From Macrolepiota albuminosa (Eukaryota; Basidiomycota; Agaricomycetes; Agaricales; Agaricaceae), in contig JAMWFC010000056.1 in NCBI GenBank assembly GCA_027475525.1, positions 372,001 to 436,000 on the forward strand: a stretch of 64,000 nucleotides of DNA, written 5' to 3'. Below, piece by piece: positions 1 through 10,905 of this stretch. Under the pieces are notes generated by a model, which saw only the letters and a list, made by a program, of their open reading frames with translations, made no database searches and was not told where the DNA came from. Positions within the stretch are counted from its first letter, which is position 1. Every line of letters begins with the position of its first letter. The position numbers and the translations under genes are program-made.

Positions 1-3000
1 CCCATATACATTCTCAACTGTTCGGGGTTAGAAGTGGCAGCGTGGTTAGCCACTATTCTAAATGCTCTGGTTTGTTCCTCATTGAGATTGAAACTGGTAG
101 TAATTTTGGATATAGTGGGTTCCCATTTGATATTTAAATGTTTTTTCTCTAGGAAACTACGATCACATACTTCCACAATGCCCGGCTTGTTTTGTTCATC
201 TGATCTTCCAACGCGCTGTTCACGAACAGACAACATGTCTTTTTGCCTATCTTTTAATATGGACGCACGAGTTTCACTGACCTTATGTCTCCAGTAAGTA
301 CCGGGCATGTCTGACACCGAAGGTGAATGCTTCGTTGTATCAGGGGAGGTTTGGGCCATTACAGGCTTATCCCAATTCAGGTTCGTCATGGTGGAAGTCA
401 TAATAGCCATGTCTCTCCGACGTTTTAATTCGGTTTTGCCAATCTCATTACTACAGTCAAGGTCTATCCCGTAGTCCTCAGGTTGTCCGTTATCTTCGTC
501 GTCCATATAATCCTTTTGTTCAATATCTCTGATATTGGAAACTGAATTGTCCATTCCCAGGAATGCCATACCGCCTTGCTTCAGTTGTGCATAGAAGTCG
601 TCACGGGCATCCATACACTCATACTTAATATTCATATTAGCCATAAGACACAATTGCCTCTCGGTAAAATGGTGGTTGTCGAATGCTGCACTCCATAAAT
701 CATACTTGTTTTTTAAATCAGCACCTGAACGCCAAGGCTTGAATAAAGTAAGCATTGTGACGCAGTATTCGTCTCTATCCCCTTTATCACGCCTTGGAAG
801 AGTAGGACCTATGAAATTGGGCACACGCTTCTGCCCTGGCGGATACACAAGGGTAGCATGAGAGTCCGACAAGGGATGATCGTCTGTAAAGTTGACGGTC
901 AGTGTGTTGGCCGTTTTAGACTTGGAACTTTTGTTCCCTCTATGAGTGGATTTTACTCGTTCGCATCTAGAAGCCCATTCATACAATGTCATGTTTTGCA
1001 ATTCTATGCCACGGTATATGTAGTCAAACACAGGAGATAGTCCCACTACTCGGCCTTTCTTTCTGATGATCGCTATTTTGTCAGACCCGTATGAACTGTC
1101 AGTTGGCTGATCTTCGGGCCAAGCACGTTTGACTTTGCAGACGAAGCTGGGCCAATGAAGATTGGTGAATTTATGGTCGGTGTAATGATCGGGGTTACCA
1201 AGAAGGTACATACATATCATCGGAGAACCCATTTCTGACTTTGCACTCATTACATTGGCCATTTTTGTCATGAGAGACCTTGCTTTTTCTTGCTGTGGGA
1301 GAGGTCCGTTAACAATATCTTGGTATTTTGTGAGCACTGTGCCAACGGCCTCAAATGCTGTGTACGTTTTAAGCGATGATTTAGTTATATATTTAGTGAC
1401 ATATAAAAGGACACCCCTGACCGCCGTTCCCGAACGAAGACTAGTTACATCAGTGTTGCATCTAAACAAATAACTCAAAGATGCGGTGAATGTATTCAGC
1501 CATGGTTTCGCTTTACGCATATTGAGCGCACCTGTTAGAGGGTCGACTTCAGTCTGTTGGAAGAGTTCTTTGGGAAACCAAGCCTTACATCTGCCCCATT
1601 TGTTGTCTAGACATCCTTTATTCTCTTTGCCTAATTTTTTACTTCCGTCCTTCTTATATGATGTATGGCAGGTATGCACATTTGACCTAAATACAATGTC
1701 ATCTACAGTGTTACGGAATTGAGTCCACCAATTAGATGTCTCCTCACATCCGACACACTCCTGGGGCAGTGCCTGAGGGTCAGATTGACCAGCATCGGGT
1801 ATACTGTCCGTAGAAGCATCACGGGCTGTTGGTACTGGGAGTCTGTTGATTGAAGTTTCTTGTTTACTCCGACACAAATGATCGGGAGGAGGGGGCTGGG
1901 GCATCGTCCGTGTGGGATCAATATATTCTGGCATCTTCTTGGATTTTTCAATGTTATCTATTACTTGGTCCATCGTCCCTGTAAGGAAGTCGCCGGTGAA
2001 GGCAGATTCCAGATATTCTACTAGGGCCCTCTGAAAGTCAGATGAGGGGTCCATGATTTTCCGACGAGCTTCCTCAGGTGATAGACTTCCACGAAGCCAA
2101 AGAAGCATATGCAGATGCAAGGTAAGTCTACCTTGCTGCTCGACTGTCCCGTAGTATGCAGACGTGTGACCATACAAGCCTTCGTGTTCAGTATCAACAC
2201 CCAATACGTGCTTTATGAAAGCAGACACCATAAAATGAAAAAATCTGGCCCCTGCAACAGGATTACGTGCAATAAGTCGATATGCAGTGTCAGAAGGTAA
2301 TAATACATCAGGTTCAAACTTTATATTATCACCGGCATAGTACAAACATATAGGGTGTCTGATATCCACAGGCGACAATGTTATAAACCAAGAAGGTGCG
2401 CCTTTGTCAATCACTAATGACCATATCTCGTTCCTCATATGCTTTTTTGTTATTGGAGATCCGTCGATCCAGCCCGACACAGCATCAACGTCTTCAATAA
2501 CTTTGAAACATTTCTGTTCCTCCTGGTTCATGGGCTTGATAATCTCGCCTTTGGCCATACGATCAGCCATACTTTTGAGTAATTCCACGTCGAGACTTGC
2601 TATGCGTTCAGCAATATGAGCAAAGTCGTTTCTTTCAATCGCCAGAAAGCCCCCTGTAGTTGCGGCTCTGATCTGCTCATGACTGAATGCCGCAAAGGGA
2701 AAGCCAGTATCTCTCTGGAACCGCTTATTGTGATACATGAGCAGATTGCCTTTGTGAACCTTAACAGAGACACAGCCTTTTACACAGCCTGGACCCCCAA
2801 AGCCATACGGAAACAACCAGGGAAACATTTGGGGATAAACAGTTGCGTCCTTCATCCAATTAACCGGACGGGATGAATGTCCAACCAGCAGTGCTTTGCC
2901 ATTGGAGTGCCAGTGCTTCAAAGCAATGCCTTTAAGCTCATCTTTTGTTTTTGCTGATAGGCTCTCTCCCGTCAGTCCATGCACGACAAAAGGACAATCA

Positions 3001-4604
3001 CCAGCTGATACCCCATTGTCTCCATCAACCTTGTAAACAGCAGGGTCAACTGTTCTGTTTTCCTCCAGAGACTCTTTGTAAACGACCTTTACAGGTGGTG
3101 TATCTTCTGGATAGTCGTCAAGATTGCTATCGCATATTTCAATGTCCGTATAAGCAGAGTGATTAAGCTTGAGCCATTCCAATGCCTGCTTCACAGCGTT
3201 TCGGCGGACAAGCAAAGGCAATTGTTTGAGATCTTCCCCAGTAGGCTGACAAGGCCCTGTAAATAGAATAGCTAAAACATCATCCATGTCAGCCCTCAGA
3301 GAAGGCAGTACATGGTAAACCTTTTCAACGGGAGATTCAAAAGCGATCAAATGTGCGTTCATTTTGCTGAGACCCGAGGACGACACATGTGTGAAACAGA
3401 GAGACCTGCGTACTTTGGCGACAAGGAGCTGTTCAACCCAATTTAAATGGGATAAAACAACTGGAACAGCACCAATCCAAAAACCGTTTGCAAGTGCATA
3501 CTTAGGAACTTTGCCCTTCAACAATGGGATCCTGCACTCTGAACAGACAGAATTGCATCTATGATCCAACACCGGGCCTTTTATTTCTCTCACAGATTCC
3601 GTTCCTGAACGCCTCTCCACTCTGGTAACTCCTTTGGCGGATAACACACCGAGAAACCCTTTCATACTTTTTAGAGTATGCATATCCTTAACTGGGCGCA
3701 GCAAACCACAAACAGCGCAACCACTTTCTTCTAATTGCGCTGGACCTGTTTTGTTGCAAAAGTCGCGTATGATTTGAGTAGTTAGGCTTGGTGTAAGAGG
3801 CGCAGGAGGAAATTCGGGCTTGTCAGGGCCCCGAACATCTGCCTCAAGAACAACTTCATACTTTTGATTACGCACTACAGAGCGTCTCAGCGTGTTTCTT
3901 GCTTGTGAACTGAGATCAGCCATCAATACAGTAGACCAACTAACGCATTTCAAGCAACTGTGAGAATTAAATAAATCACTTGGATGTGACGCTCTAAAAC
4001 GCTTAGGCAGCACAATCCCATGTATACGCGCTACGGATCGTAGCTGCTTCAATGTGAGATGTTGTGAAAGGGTAGACAAAGGCAGCCTAGCATGCACGTA
4101 TCCTGCAGCAATCGGGTACGACAGCAAACCTACATCATCTGCATGATTGATGAATTTGAATACGTGTTGCGGGTTGTGTTTGCCCTGACTCGCGTTGATG
4201 TACGTATCTACTTGTGCAAAGGAGAACGCATAGGTTTTACCACCGCCTATAGGTCGCCTGAGGACACGTTTAGGTTTACGAAGCGATCTTTGACGTCCGA
4301 GGGACTTGCGCGCGGACAATCGACCACTCCTACGGGAAGCTCTAGACGCAGATAGATGCGAATACCCTGATATTCTAAGTCCAGGTACCACAAACAATTT
4401 TACTGCAGAAAGGGTTGAGCTAATAATGATGTGTTGGTCCAAACAAGGCCACGTATCAGGCAAACGGTATCCACGCAGTAAGGTTTCGACAGCAAACGTA
4501 ACATTACATACATTGTTCCTCATCATGCGGTTACACAATATAGGACCTAGGTGGCATTGGCGCAGGCATGCTAGAAAATCGTGACAGGACATGAGGAATC
4601 GCAT
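1..4604 (-). CDS. Helitron Rep/helicase (RepHel), C-terminus off the window
   Basis: Rolling-circle transposase of a Helitron: it nicks and ligates DNA through a Rep domain, then unwinds it with a PIF1-type helicase. One open frame of 1534 codons runs from ATG 4604 to the window edge without a stop. A Cys-rich region with CAVC and CSEC motifs followed by ALANGFWIG (about residue 370) matches DUF6570. WFITLSPVDIRHP (about 735) and LHLHMLLWL, with the metal-binding HUH histidines at 830 and 832, form the Helitron-like N domain. YVTKYITK places the two catalytic tyrosines at 1068 and 1072. The last visible residues, LNEEQTRAFRIVANHAA, normally lie just before the helicase Walker A. The Rep part looks intact; helicase integrity cannot be judged here. 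ATG 4604 is the first methionine of the frame; an inner start (MSCHDF) is possible. Confidence 0.95.
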   Translation of the reverse strand, partial: MRFLMSCHDFLACLRQCHLGPILCNRMMRNNVCNVTFAVETLLRGYRLPDTWPCLDQHIIISSTLSAVKLFVVPGLRISGYSHLSASRASRRSGRLSARKSLGRQRSLRKPKRVLRRPIGGGKTYAFSFAQVDTYINASQGKHNPQHVFKFINHADDVGLLSYPIAAGYVHARLPLSTLSQHLTLKQLRSVARIHGIVLPKRFRASHPSDLFNSHSCLKCVSWSTVLMADLSSQARNTLRRSVVRNQKYEVVLEADVRGPDKPEFPPAPLTPSLTTQIIRDFCNKTGPAQLEESGCAVCGLLRPVKDMHTLKSMKGFLGVLSAKGVTRVERRSGTESVREIKGPVLDHRCNSVCSECRIPLLKGKVPKYALANGFWIGAVPVVLSHLNWVEQLLVAKVRRSLCFTHVSSSGLSKMNAHLIAFESPVEKVYHVLPSLRADMDDVLAILFTGPCQPTGEDLKQLPLLVRRNAVKQALEWLKLNHSAYTDIEICDSNLDDYPEDTPPVKVVYKESLEENRTVDPAVYKVDGDNGVSAGDCPFVVHGLTGESLSAKTKDELKGIALKHWHSNGKALLVGHSSRPVNWMKDATVYPQMFPWLFPYGFGGPGCVKGCVSVKVHKGNLLMYHNKRFQRDTGFPFAAFSHEQIRAATTGGFLAIERNDFAHIAERIASLDVELLKSMADRMAKGEIIKPMNQEEQKCFKVIEDVDAVSGWIDGSPITKKHMRNEIWSLVIDKGAPSWFITLSPVDIRHPICLYYAGDNIKFEPDVLLPSDTAYRLIARNPVAGARFFHFMVSAFIKHVLGVDTEHEGLYGHTSAYYGTVEQQGRLTLHLHMLLWLRGSLSPEEARRKIMDPSSDFQRALVEYLESAFTGDFLTGTMDQVIDNIEKSKKMPEYIDPTRTMPQPPPPDHLCRSKQETSINRLPVPTARDASTDSIPDAGQSDPQALPQECVGCEETSNWWTQFRNTVDDIVFRSNVHTCHTSYKKDGSKKLGKENKGCLDNKWGRCKAWFPKELFQQTEVDPLTGALNMRKAKPWLNTFTASLSYLFRCNTDVTSLRSGTAVRGVLLYVTKYITKSSLKTYTAFEAVGTVLTKYQDIVNGPLPQQEKARSLMTKMANVMSAKSEMGSPMICMYLLGNPDHYTDHKFTNLHWPSFVCKVKRAWPEDQPTDSSYGSDKIAIIRKKGRVVGLSPVFDYIYRGIELQNMTLYEWASRCERVKSTHRGNKSSKSKTANTLTVNFTDDHPLSDSHATLVYPPGQKRVPNFIGPTLPRRDKGDRDEYCVTMLTLFKPWRSGADLKNKYDLWSAAFDNHHFTERQLCLMANMNIKYECMDARDDFYAQLKQGGMAFLGMDNSVSNIRDIEQKDYMDDEDNGQPEDYGIDLDCSNEIGKTELKRRRDMAIMTSTMTNLNWDKPVMAQTSPDTTKHSPSVSDMPGTYWRHKVSETRASILKDRQKDMLSVREQRVGRSDEQNKPGIVEVCDRSFLEKKHLNIKWEPTISKITTSFNLNEEQTRAFRIVANHAATSNPEQLRMYM

Positions 4605-5200
4605 CACAAAAAGTCGCGTTATCCTGCATCGTTTGAACGTCGCCAGAACAGTCGAAAATCTACAATAATATAACCAGGGCATATAGAACCGAAAAAAAAC
4701 ATAGTATCGATTAGGTATGTTGACCCTAAAAAAGGAAAATACCCAATGTGTGTGTGTCCTGTTGCCCATGGAGTCTTGAATTGCAAGGTATGTGCACTGA
4801 TTTGTGCACATATCAAACCGTACAGTAGTATGGCATTCTGTATAGGTACGATAGCATCGTTCAGTATCACGGATCGAGCATCGCTCAGTATCATAGATCG
4901 AGCATTGCTCGGCGTTCGACAGAACACATAGGTATCGAGAGCGCGCGGGTTGAATTACTGTAGGCTCCCTGTCGACCGTACATGAGATATGTCGCACCAA
5001 ATTAGATACGTGCATACCTTGTGAACGATGCATATTTAAAAACAACGAGCAATATATGGACTGATAGCCAGGCACCGTACACAGACAATCTCATCGTTGA
5101 AATCAATTCACGAGTACAAAACAGGTTACATATGAAGCAACCATCACTATAGTCACCTGATCTAATATTACATCACAACTCGAAACCATCGATGGAGCGA
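4605..5200. other. RepHel upstream region, no gene
   Basis: AT-rich stretch between the RepHel start and the 28-bp array. It presumably holds the RepHel promoter. Around 4855-4920 there is a short degenerate repeat built on ATCGAGCATYGCTCAGTATCA. No convincing coding sequence was found; two overlapping ORFs of about 60-100 codons in opposite strands (4619-4927, 4746-4931) look like chance. Confidence 0.5.
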
Positions 5201-5202
5201 TA

Positions 5203-5531
5203 GCTTACATAAACCATGTCCAGAGTAGCAGCTTACATAAACCACTGCTGGAGCGACGGCTTACATAAACCACCGCGAGAGCAATAGCTTACATAAACCA
5301 CCGCTAGAGCAACAGCTTACATAAACCACTGCTAGGGCGACAGCTTACATAAACCACTGCTGGAGCGACGGCTTACATAAACCACCGCGAGAGCAATAGC
5401 TTACATAAACCACCGCTAGAGCAACAGCTTACATAAACCACCACTGGAGCAACAGCTTGCATAAGCCACTGCTAGAGTGACAGCTTACATAAACCACTAC
5501 TAGAGCAACAGCTTACATAAACAAGCATTAA
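5203..5531. repeat. 28-bp tandem array, 12 copies
   Basis: Twelve copies of a 28-bp unit, each beginning GCTTACATAAACCAC, start at 5203, 5231, 5259, 5287, 5315, 5343, 5371, 5399, 5427, 5455, 5483 and 5511, with no period drift. The variable 3' half (for example CTGGAGCGACG or CGAGAGCAATA) shows that the block 5231-5342 is repeated at 5343-5454, a 112-bp higher-order unit. The same motif recurs at about 10.65-10.82 kb. There are no unique spacers, so this is not CRISPR. Confidence 0.95.
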
Positions 5532-5837
5532 CACAGTAACCGAAGGTAACGCGACGAAAGATTCAAAGCATGTTGGAAGTACAATTAAATCCAGTGGGGT
5601 AACAAACCATTTATACATAGATTTGCCGAAGAAAAGATTATTCACTCAGTGAACAAACGGTCAAACAAACAACGGCTCAACAAAAAGTCTGTCTATATCG
5701 AGACTATCAAAACAACGCAACACAAAAACGACTGCTAAAAGTAACAAGTAACGTCCGATGGCTAGATGGCTAAGGTCACAACTGATGTCACAATCCGCCC
5801 GTCTGCACTGTGCCTCCCAGGCGGAAGGTCGCCGAAT

Positions 5838-5841
<4 letters not shown>

Positions 5842-5879
<38 letters not shown>
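5842..5879. repeat. Homopolymer run of 38 T
   Basis: An uninterrupted T38 on the plus strand (A38 on the minus strand), 45 bp beyond the stop of the minus-strand gene ending at 5924. The plus-strand sequence just before it (about 5755-5841) has a weak tRNA-like look. It may be a pol III terminator or SINE tail remnant, an expanded homopolymer, or of uncertain length because of sequencing. Confidence 0.9.
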
Positions 5880-5880
<1 letters not shown>

Positions 5881-5923
5881 GCACAGTCGACCAACAAGGA
5901 CAAAGGAGCGGCGAAAGCAGGAA

Positions 5924-8449
5924 CTACTTACGCCCCTTGGACTTGGCCTTCCCCTTAGTGGCACCGGCGCGGTCCACCACAAGAGCAGGTTCAACAAGAC
6001 GCATCACGTAAGTAGGGTCGTGCAACACAATGACAAACAGCAAGTTCAAGGTGAGATACCTGAAAAACGTGAGAACATATTCAAACACAACGAACACCAA
6101 CGTACTTGTGACCACCGGACTCATACCAGTTGGCACTAAAACCAACACTGACGACAGAACTTTCCGGAACCTCAACATTGTTGTTTTCGTATGGACGCCA
6201 AGAAGGAAGAGAATCAAAGTCACTGGGCGTAAAACGGAACGGTTGACCGGTTTCTACCCTGCCGTCATACACAGGTACTGAGAAAATGTTAGAACACCAT
6301 CTGGAAACGAGCATAACAAGAACCTTTTTGATCAAACTCAACGACCGGCTTATACAGATCGGCAACCCCAGCCGATTTGAACACAGGAGCATCCATCTCG
6401 GTAAACATTGAGTTACTCTTTATACCGGAGGGCCTCTTGGACTTAGGGGTCGCGTACCCACCGTCTGAAGTCACATCAAATGCAGAACCAACAAAAACAA
6501 CGAATCACGACTCACCAACATTGTATGTAGGGGTTTTACCCTCACCTCTAGTAACAAATGCCACACCATTACCAGAAATAGTACCTCGAACACCGTCCGG
6601 GAGGTTGAAAACACAACCCAAAACAGCAAACTGGCAAAGAGACTCTTGATGGAATTCAACAATCTCGATACGATGCTGACCATACTTGTCAGACGGACTC
6701 CCAACAAGAACAGAACTGTCAAATAAATGCGAGGCAGTTACCACTCCAGAGGTAATACAGACACAGAAGGGACCCGTCAAATCCCGAAGAGCCAATCGCT
6801 GCTTCGGGGCATTGAGTTGGACAGGGTCAGTCCTGGCCAAGTTAACGTAGAAGGCGTGACGATTGAATAAAAGAGAAGACGACAACGAACTGTTGAAAAA
6901 GTCATACATAAGAACAGAAAAAAATACAAAACAAGAAGCAAAACGCACGTCCAATTGTCTTCATTCATATGCTCAGCAACAACACCAATGTGCGTGTAAC
7001 GGATTTTACCATCACTGTTCATTTTGTCATATCCAAAAGGCTGGATTATGAGTTGTTTCCTGACGACAAGTTGAGTAAATGCAAGCAAAATAGTAGACAT
7101 TGGTCCGCACTTAAGGAACGGCAGTCCTTGATAAGTCGACACCATAAACTTTTCTTGGATAGAAGGCTGCATGACCGCATCCACTGCAAGCTCTTCTGCA
7201 GGATTGAGACAAGGATCAATGCTGCAGCAAGACATCAACAAATGAGGTACAGAGACGAAGGGAAGAAAATAAAATAAAATAAACATACGGTTCAACAGCA
7301 TCTGAGCGGACAATCGAAAGCGGAGCAGCCAAAGCAGACGAAACGGGGACGGGAGGCACGGGAGACTCGCCATCTTCCGACAATCCATAATCGGGAGCAG
7401 AACTATCATCGACAATAAAGTCCGATAGCGTGTCACTATTATTGTCCGCAACATCCCAATCGTCGATGTTATCATCGCCCGCCGTGACAACAAGAGGCTT
7501 CTTAACAAGCGGTCTAGGTACGGGCCGCTTAGCAATCCTATACCAAAGCGAAAAGAACAAAATGAGCACAAGCAAATAACAGAAGAAACAATCCACACTG
7601 ACACAACAGGCAAGTCATCATCGTCATCGTCAGACAAGTCAACAAGTTTTTTGGGTGCAAATTCGTCATCCAAATTCGGACTAGCGGCCTTGGCCGCAGC
7701 TCCGGCACGCGACCTTTTAGGGCTTGACTGGCTCGCAAACAAAGCCTTCTCCGTCATGGTACGGGAGCGCCTTGAGAGTGCAAAACATAAGGCAAACCGC
7801 GCATGAACGCGAACAAATCAGAAATCACGTACACAGCACGACCACTTGACAAGGTCGCATCTTCAGCAGTCAATCCAGCCATAGCCCGACTACATAGCAG
7901 CAGTCAAGCAAAGTAACAAGGAAAACGGAGATACAAACATGACAGGTGTATCAACGGACGGAATAGACACAGCCCTCTTTTTCTTGGGCGACGGCGTGGC
8001 AGGAACACTAACAGAACTGACACCAAGACATTAAGTAAAACGATAGTCACAAATACAACAAGTAACACACGAACCCATCATGCGAAGCAGAAACCTTTCG
8101 CTTAGACGGTGACCCGCCGTCAATAGACCTAAATAACATTAGCATTACAGATTACAACACGAAAAGAGTACTCACCCAGCAGATGGTTCGCCTGTTTCAG
8201 ATCCAGAAGCTGTCGCCGCAGAAACACTATCAAATATGCTACAATAAGCAAATTAGCAAGACCAACCGGAACTGAAAGAGCCGTACACACGCTTGCAACC
8301 TATCCGCACTCCTGCACCGAGGACAACAAGTTTTTTTCTTTAAAAAAAAAAAAAAATCAAAGACACCAATATAAAACACACATGGTCTTGAGTTGGTCAA
8401 CAAGTGTCTGAGCCTTATTCTCTTCAGACTTTATCTTGCGAGGGGGCAT
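5924..8449 (-). CDS. Helitron-associated protein of unknown function (multi-exon)
   Basis: I do not recognise this family. The gene starts at ATG 8449 (MPPRKIKSEENKAQTLVDQL) and can be followed through about ten exons with clean GT...AG introns to the stop at 5924. The N-terminal third is Ser/Pro-rich with basic, NLS-like patches (SPKKKR, SPKRSR) and an acidic block (DLSDDDDDD). The middle is acidic (DDWDVADNNSDTLSDF). The C-terminal half is globular, with motifs such as RLALRDLTGPF and SANWYESGGHK, and the protein ends in a lysine-rich tail (KGKAKSKGRK). This suggests a nuclear, possibly nucleic-acid-binding protein. It lies back to back with the plus-strand gene at 9201, between two patches of the same 28-bp repeat. 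Large single-frame ORFs here (for example 6777-7757) read through introns. Exact exon limits are approximate. Confidence 0.65.
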
Positions 8450-9200
8450 GGGTTCGTATAGTGACACAAAACACACAGAGAAAAAAGAGGAGGTGGAGAG
8501 GGGATTATCAAGGAGAGTGGACAAAGGACACTTATATAGAGCAGCAAGCTGCACGTCGCATCAAGGAGGAAAAGACAGTATAACGTAAAGAACGGTGTAT
8601 CCCTTTCTTCGAACAAAATAAAATTAAGTAGAATGAAAATTTCAGTAAGACAAGATTCACAGAAGGCACAGCGGGACCTTTTAGATAGAACACAAGCATT
8701 GCAGATCCACAACTCGTAACGTTGTACCTTAATAGCCGTAACCTCAGAAGGGCAACACACTAGAGATTCACCAATGAGAGGACAAAGAAAGAGAGACAGA
8801 GGAACATCATAAGGTCTGTCCCTGAACAGTTGAGGATGATAAAACGAAGCCAGAAACGAAGCCAGAAATTAATGTACCACTGGAGACAGACTACGGGAAG
8901 CGTCACGATGACAGGCACAGAAGGTACCAAACAACCGAAGTGCATATACCAAAAAAGACGAAGCCGATAGGAAGGAAACGAGTTGGGTATGGGATAGGTA
9001 AACCAAGATACGTCACGTCATACACAGGAAAACAGTCGAGGCACTCACTGATCACTTCCTGATACTATAAAGAATACACAGATAGCACAACAGACTAGAA
9101 GGATATCAAGACACAGCAGCAATACAATGTACGTCTGTCTAGCCACTGTCCGACAGGTGTATTATACTGACAGAGCCACAGTAGATATATCATAACAAAA
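8450..9200. promoter_or_regulatory. Divergent intergenic region of the Helitron gene pair
   Basis: The 751 bp between the two divergent starts (8449 minus, 9201 plus) have no supported coding sequence. By position they should contain the promoters of both genes, possibly shared. I could not pick out a clear TATA box or operator. Confidence 0.4.
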
Positions 9201-10368
9201 ATGACCTTAGGAGCAGATTACGACACAGAGGCAGCAAGTAAGCAACGTTTACAGACATCTCAACATCAGTAGACTCATTACGCAACCAAGAAACTGCGAT
9301 TGAGAAAGCCATATGCAAAGGAGAAGAAGAAAACGACGTTATGTTGACCAGCGTCGCACATGTAAGTAACCAAACCGCACACCGTATGTCGGACTATCAA
9401 CATACAAGACATAACAGGAACCAAGATGGGCAGAAGCCATTAAGACAAAAGAAGTAAATAAGCCTCACTCATGGCGACTAGTGTACGTCCATGAAGACGG
9501 CGATATATCAGACGAGGAGTTGGTTTTCACGGTATACGGAGCCATAAGCGAAAAGGATCTCCTGCCACTGAAAAGAGAAACACGCATGAGGTGCGTTCAA
9601 TGAGATCCAACAGAACAGAGTCTAATCACATAAAGCAGCGACTACAGACGACTGAAATACATGAAGCAATATGTGAAGCTGGACGGCCTAGGAACAAAAC
9701 ATTTCGACGATGCAATGATAGGAGCAACGGAGATTAACAAGCACTTCGAACTTGAATTCTCAGAAGGCCGTCTCGAATGCTGGTATAACGCGTTCCTCGG
9801 ACAGCAAGAAAGATCACTAGACATCGCGAACAGGATATTTACACCGACATGCAATGTAGAGAAGAACGAACAACACATTCCCATGGACAGGGAACTAGAC
9901 CCGTACAAGCTCACAGAGAAAATAACGCAGAAAGGGTTCATGATTACCGAAGACAACGTGGTCCAATTTTCGAAGATGAAGGTAAATGAAGGGAACAGGA
10001 CAACGTAAGTACAACTCAATAGAGCAACAAACAAAACTGAAGGGAAACTTAAGATACGAACATTACAAGCCGGAAAGTTTCCGAGTGGGAGACCTCGTTT
10101 CTGTCCAGCTATCGTTCCAGGTTGTTAACCTGGCGGGTGGGAAACTCAAAATGCTTCTCGTATTGAGATCCATGACTCTTATCGAGCACCGGTCTAGCTT
10201 CATGAAAGTGAGTGACAAAGCAACACAGTAAACACACTGATAAACACCCCACAGAACGTAGTATCCAATGAAGGGACCAAGAACAAACTGAAGAGAAAGC
10301 TGAGAGACATTTCAGACAAGGGCCAGAACAGAATGGACGTAGACGCATCGGACAACGGCAACCAATGA
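9201..10368 (+). CDS. Helitron-associated protein of unknown function, about 303 aa
   Basis: Six exons fit one frame: 9201-9237, 9273-9361, 9418-9590, 9648-9981, 10043-10207 and 10255-10368, each intron with GT...AG ends. The predicted protein of 303 residues starts MTLGADYDTEAA and ends DVDASDNGNQ. Recognisable stretches are EPRWAEAIKTKE, VYVHEDGDISDEELVF, FSEGRLECWYNAF and, near the C-terminus, ESFRVGDLVSVQLSFQVV followed by KLKMLLVLRSMTLI, which resembles a beta-barrel segment (inference only). Similar hypothetical proteins are, from memory, common in mushroom genomes, but I know no function. It is divergently paired with the gene at 5924-8449, and its stop lies just before the second repeat patch. 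Exon 4/5 is the least certain junction. Confidence 0.65.
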
Positions 10369-10654
10369 TTACATCGATCAAAAAGCCTTTAATTGCTTGC
10401 TTTGTCACATTGTCAATAACGGTCTCGTTGATCTTTGCCAATCGCATATAGTTTCGACTACGATTCACAGACACTTGCTCGGGTCTGACTATATTGTCGT
10501 CCTGCTTCCTTCCCTAACGAGTCCACTGGACCCGTATTTTGTTTCTCCCTCGTCCACCGATCCTTCTCCTTTTTGTCGCTTTTATAGTATCACCGCATCA
10601 TCATATTACCAAATAAACTGTATTTGCCCGCAACATCACAAACAAACAACCGCG

Positions 10655-10905
10655 AGGGCTTACATAAACCATAGCTGGAGCAACAGCTTACAGAACAGCA
10701 ACGTACATAATATCAGCTTACATAACCAACAGCCAGGAATTTATTTATATTTTCTTTTGACGCGACTTGGCTTACATAAACAACAGCTGGAGCGACGGCT
10801 TACATAAACCATAGCTGGAGCAACAGCTTACAGAGCAGCAACATACATAATATCAGTTTACATAACCAACAGCCAGGAATTTATTTATATTTTCTTTTGA
10901 CGCGA
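10655..10905. repeat. Second patch of the 28-bp motif plus a 140-bp duplication
   Basis: GGCTTACATAAACCATAGCTGGAGCAACAGCTTACAG-type units recur here, matching the array at 5203-5531. A longer block, from the 28-bp motif through TACATAATATCAG and CCAACAGCCAGGAATTTAT to TTCTTTTGACGCGAC, occurs twice about 142 bp apart (first near 10655-10766, second near 10798-10905) with a few differences. The two patches bracket the divergent gene pair. Confidence 0.85.

Noticed and set aside
5203..5531. CRISPR-like array
   Set aside because: The 28-bp period is filled entirely by repeat; there are no unique spacers, and the genome is eukaryotic.
5661..6139. Short ORFs crossing the T38 run (poly-Phe or poly-Lys)
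   Set aside because: They exist only because a homopolymer contains no stop codon; no coding texture on either side.
6777..7757. A 326-codon minus-strand ORF as a gene of its own
   Set aside because: It reads through introns of the 5924-8449 gene; the family-like stretches switch frame at GT...AG boundaries.
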